In this document: positions 61,974-64,000 of the stretch, one piece after another
How positions within the stretch are numbered: position 1 is the stretch's first letter
Layout of the letters: every line of letters begins with the position of its first letter
From: Odontocerum albicorne
Lineage: Eukaryota > Arthropoda > Insecta > Trichoptera > Odontoceridae
Reading direction: 5' to 3'
Assembly: GCA_949825065.1 (NCBI GenBank)
Contig: OX463841.1
Span: 16,321,064-16,385,063, forward strand
Length of the DNA stretch: 64,000 bases
Position numbers and translations under genes: made by a program
The notes under the pieces: model-generated
What the model was told of the DNA's origin: nothing
The model's input: only the letters and a program-made list of their open reading frames with translations
Databases searched by the model: none

Positions 61974-62098
61974 AAAAAAAGTTTCCAGTCTGGTTTTTAC
62001 TAACAGCGTCTTTAACATATTTGTGTTTGGTTGGAAGAGATTGCCACAATGCAATAAACCCGTCTAGTTGTTCTGTATACACGACAAGTGTTTTACAT
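61974..62098 (+). mobile_element. SINE1 3' half, beyond the LINE-E insertion
   Basis: tttccagtctggtttttact, then ggttggaagagattgccac and tgcaataaacccg, ending tgtatacacgacaag. It completes the SINE1 begun at 59157. Confidence 0.7.
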
Positions 62099-62140
62099 GG
62101 TATATTATTTTTTTTTGTTATTATTTTTACGTATAAAACA

Positions 62141-62445
62141 CTTCTTCCTAGTGTCATGTCAGATCCCCCCTTGACTATCACCTGAGAGTAAGCATCTTTG
62201 TCCCCAGCAGCCCGAAAAAAGATCCCCAACGCTTCTTACACCAGTCCAATCACGTATATTGCAGAGGCAGGAGATTTGCCTCCTGCCAACACCTCTTTGA
62301 CCCTCTATTTTGCCTTGGATGATCAAGTGCGGTAATTTGTTATTTTCTCCTCTAAGTACATGACCCAAATAGGACACCTTTCGGATTTTAATATTAGTCA
62401 GCAACTCTCTATTTTGCCTTGGATGATCAGGTGCAGTAATAAAAC
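62141..62445 (-). mobile_element. LINE-B 3' end, reverse
   Basis: Reverse of the family tail (cttcttcctagtgtcatgtc), then a coding tail reading N-K-L-P-H-L-I-I-Q-G-K-I-E, L-C-N-I-R-D-W-T-G-V and R-K-V-S-Y-L-G-H-V-L-R-G. Upstream it repeats a 30-bp piece of itself (attttgccttggatgatca twice), indicating a small rearrangement. Confidence 0.7.
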
Positions 62446-63243
62446 ACAACAGATGCAGTGTAAAACACAATAGTATGAAATTACATTCGATGTGCCCAAA
62501 ACAGTGTATATATCTTATTTAATCATGACTTAAATTCATTTTGACTCCATAGACACAGATTTACCTTATTTAGTCAGAACACTTGTCGACTAGTAGATAT
62601 TGATTTTTTTAATCACAAATCGACTCTCAAATCGGCACCTATTGTAACAAAAACATAAATATAAATAAATGTAAAGGTTATGTTATATTGTAAAAATAAA
62701 ATTATACAGTGGTTTTCAAGATTGATATATTCTCGAATTCAAAGCGCGCATCTTTGTTTGGTACCAGGAACAAATTAAAGTATTAATAAAATAACATTAG
62801 TATGGGGCTTTCCCGTGTATTTTAAGAACGTATATGAAACTTAAAAAAAAATTCCAGTGAGTTTTTATCTCATATGACTAAGTCACTTAAAATCATTCGC
62901 TTTACAACGCTACGAAATAGATTTACACTGGTTAACATATATTTGAATTGTGATGCCGTGTGCATATGTGATATCAGAGAATAACGCCTTTTGAATTACA
63001 CCCGCTTTTAAAATGTTTTAAAATATTTCAACTCCACAATTATATTTAATTTTACAGTGAATCATGATTATTATTCACGCTCACCTTTTTTTTGTCTTAA
63101 ACAATTTAAATTCGTTAGGTTGGGATGCACCCAATTCCACTGTAGCAATGATATATCAAAATATGACCTTCGGTGAAGACATTCAATTAGTACTGAAGGA
63201 AAACCTACCCCGACATAAAAAAATACTCTTTTAACTGTTAATA
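62446..63243. other. AT-rich spacer
   Basis: No gene, repeat family or regulatory structure supported. Confidence 0.4.
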
Positions 63244-64000
63244 TAGTCTATGGTACTTCTTCTTCTTCCCAGTGCCATGTCAGGTCCCCCCAACGTTGAC
63301 TATCACCTAAGAGTAGGCATCTTTGTCTCCGGCAGCCCGAAAAAGATCCACAACGCTCCTTATACCAGTCCAATCACGTATATTGCGGAGCCAGGAGATT
63401 TGCATTCTTCCAACACCTCTTCGATCCTCTATTTTGCCTTGGATGATCAAGTGCGGTAATTTGTTATTTTCTCCTTTAAGTACATGACCCAAATAGGACA
63501 CCTTTCGGATTTTAATATTAGTCAGCAACTCTCTTTCAACTTTGGCTCTTTGAAGAACCCTCGTGTTGCTGACCATATCAGTCCAGGGCATCCGTAGCAT
63601 TCTCCGGTGCATTTACATTTCGAATGCTTCCAGTCGGTTCATACTACCAACTTTGAGGGTCCATGATTCCACTCCATGCAATAACACTGACCAAACGAAA
63701 GCATTTGACTAACCGTTGTCGAAGTTTCAAGTTTAGATTATCATCGCAGAATACGCTTCTCATTTTATTAAAAGCTGCACGAAATTATTCGCTTGACTTC
63801 GCTTTCTGGGTTGAGATCTTCCACTAGGATACTTCCGAGATATTTAATTTTTTTCACTCTCTCTATATCAGTACCGTTCAATTAATGTAAGACGTGCTCC
63901 TGCGTGATCCTGCCGGCCAAACACCATGAACTTAGTTTTACTCACGTTCATGTTCAGCCCCAGCCTCACACCGGCTTCATTAATTCTATCTATAAGCGTT
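63244..64000 (-). mobile_element. LINE-B, longer reverse fragment reaching the RT domain
   Basis: Runs off the window edge. From the tail upward: F-R-A-A-G-D-K, Q-G-K-I-E-D-R-R-G-V-G, S-Y-L-G-H-V-L-K-G-E-N, H-R-R-M-L-R-M-P-W. Near the edge it reads G-L-N-M-N-V-S-K-T-K-F-M-V-F-G and K-Y-L-G-S-I-L, the region just after the Y-x-D-D motif in RTE-type reverse transcriptases. A frameshift lies near 63880 and others are likely. The catalytic Y-x-D-D itself is beyond the window. Confidence 0.75.

Overview
The window looks like animal nuclear DNA, most likely from an insect and probably a moth or butterfly. It is AT-rich (about two thirds A+T by eye) and has no operon-like gene packing. It is crowded with degraded non-LTR retrotransposon 3' ends, tRNA-derived SINEs, TTAA-, TA- and 8-bp-target DNA transposons, and minisatellites. 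The order-level guess rests on the commonest LINE family (family A here), whose 3' end and catacatac-type tail resemble RTE-like elements I know from Lepidoptera. That is recognition, not a search result. Family letters and names (LINE-A, SINE1, F1 and so on) are working labels.

Host genes are almost absent. Only three stretches look like exons, all on the plus strand. One is a possible 3'-terminal coding exon at 15965-16121. One is a GC-rich 180-bp internal exon at 24617-24796 with good splice signals on both sides. One is a weaker 81-bp candidate at 56088-56168. If they are real, most of the window is intron or intergenic DNA. I could not identify the proteins.

Layout. 1-9.5 kb: LINE-A, -B, -C and -G 3' ends, several MITEs, a mariner 5' end with a broken transposase, and a hyper-mutated tandem array. 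9.5-17 kb: more LINE scraps, five minisatellites, a foldback element, an hAT MITE with a perfect 8-bp target duplication, and the first exon candidate. 17-30 kb: MITEs (mariner-like, piggyBac-like, hAT-like), SINE2, a foldback element (F1), the GC-rich exon, and a Tigger/pogo derivative that splits a SINE2. 30-47 kb: LINE-E 3' copies, F1 copies, a palindromic mariner derivative, a PIF/Harbinger-like element with a MADF remnant, and several satellites. 47-64 kb: two LINE-A copies, an F1 split by SINE1, a Tc1/mariner-like element with a transposase remnant, a 32-copy 49-bp satellite, and finally a LINE-E copy with an intact 632-codon reverse transcriptase. That LINE sits inside a SINE1 whose 3' tail it shares. 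The window ends in a LINE-B fragment.

The elements interact mainly by nesting. At least eight insertions into older repeats can be read, several with clean target-site duplications. SINE1 and LINE-E share a 3' tail, which suggests that LINE-E machinery mobilises SINE1. The least expected signal is a strongly over-represented octamer, TACGAGTA/TACTCGTA. Where aligned repeat copies exist, it appears as a 6-bp gain (CGAG or CTCG plus a duplicated TA) at TA dinucleotides. This resembles the excision footprint of an unseen TA-targeting transposon.
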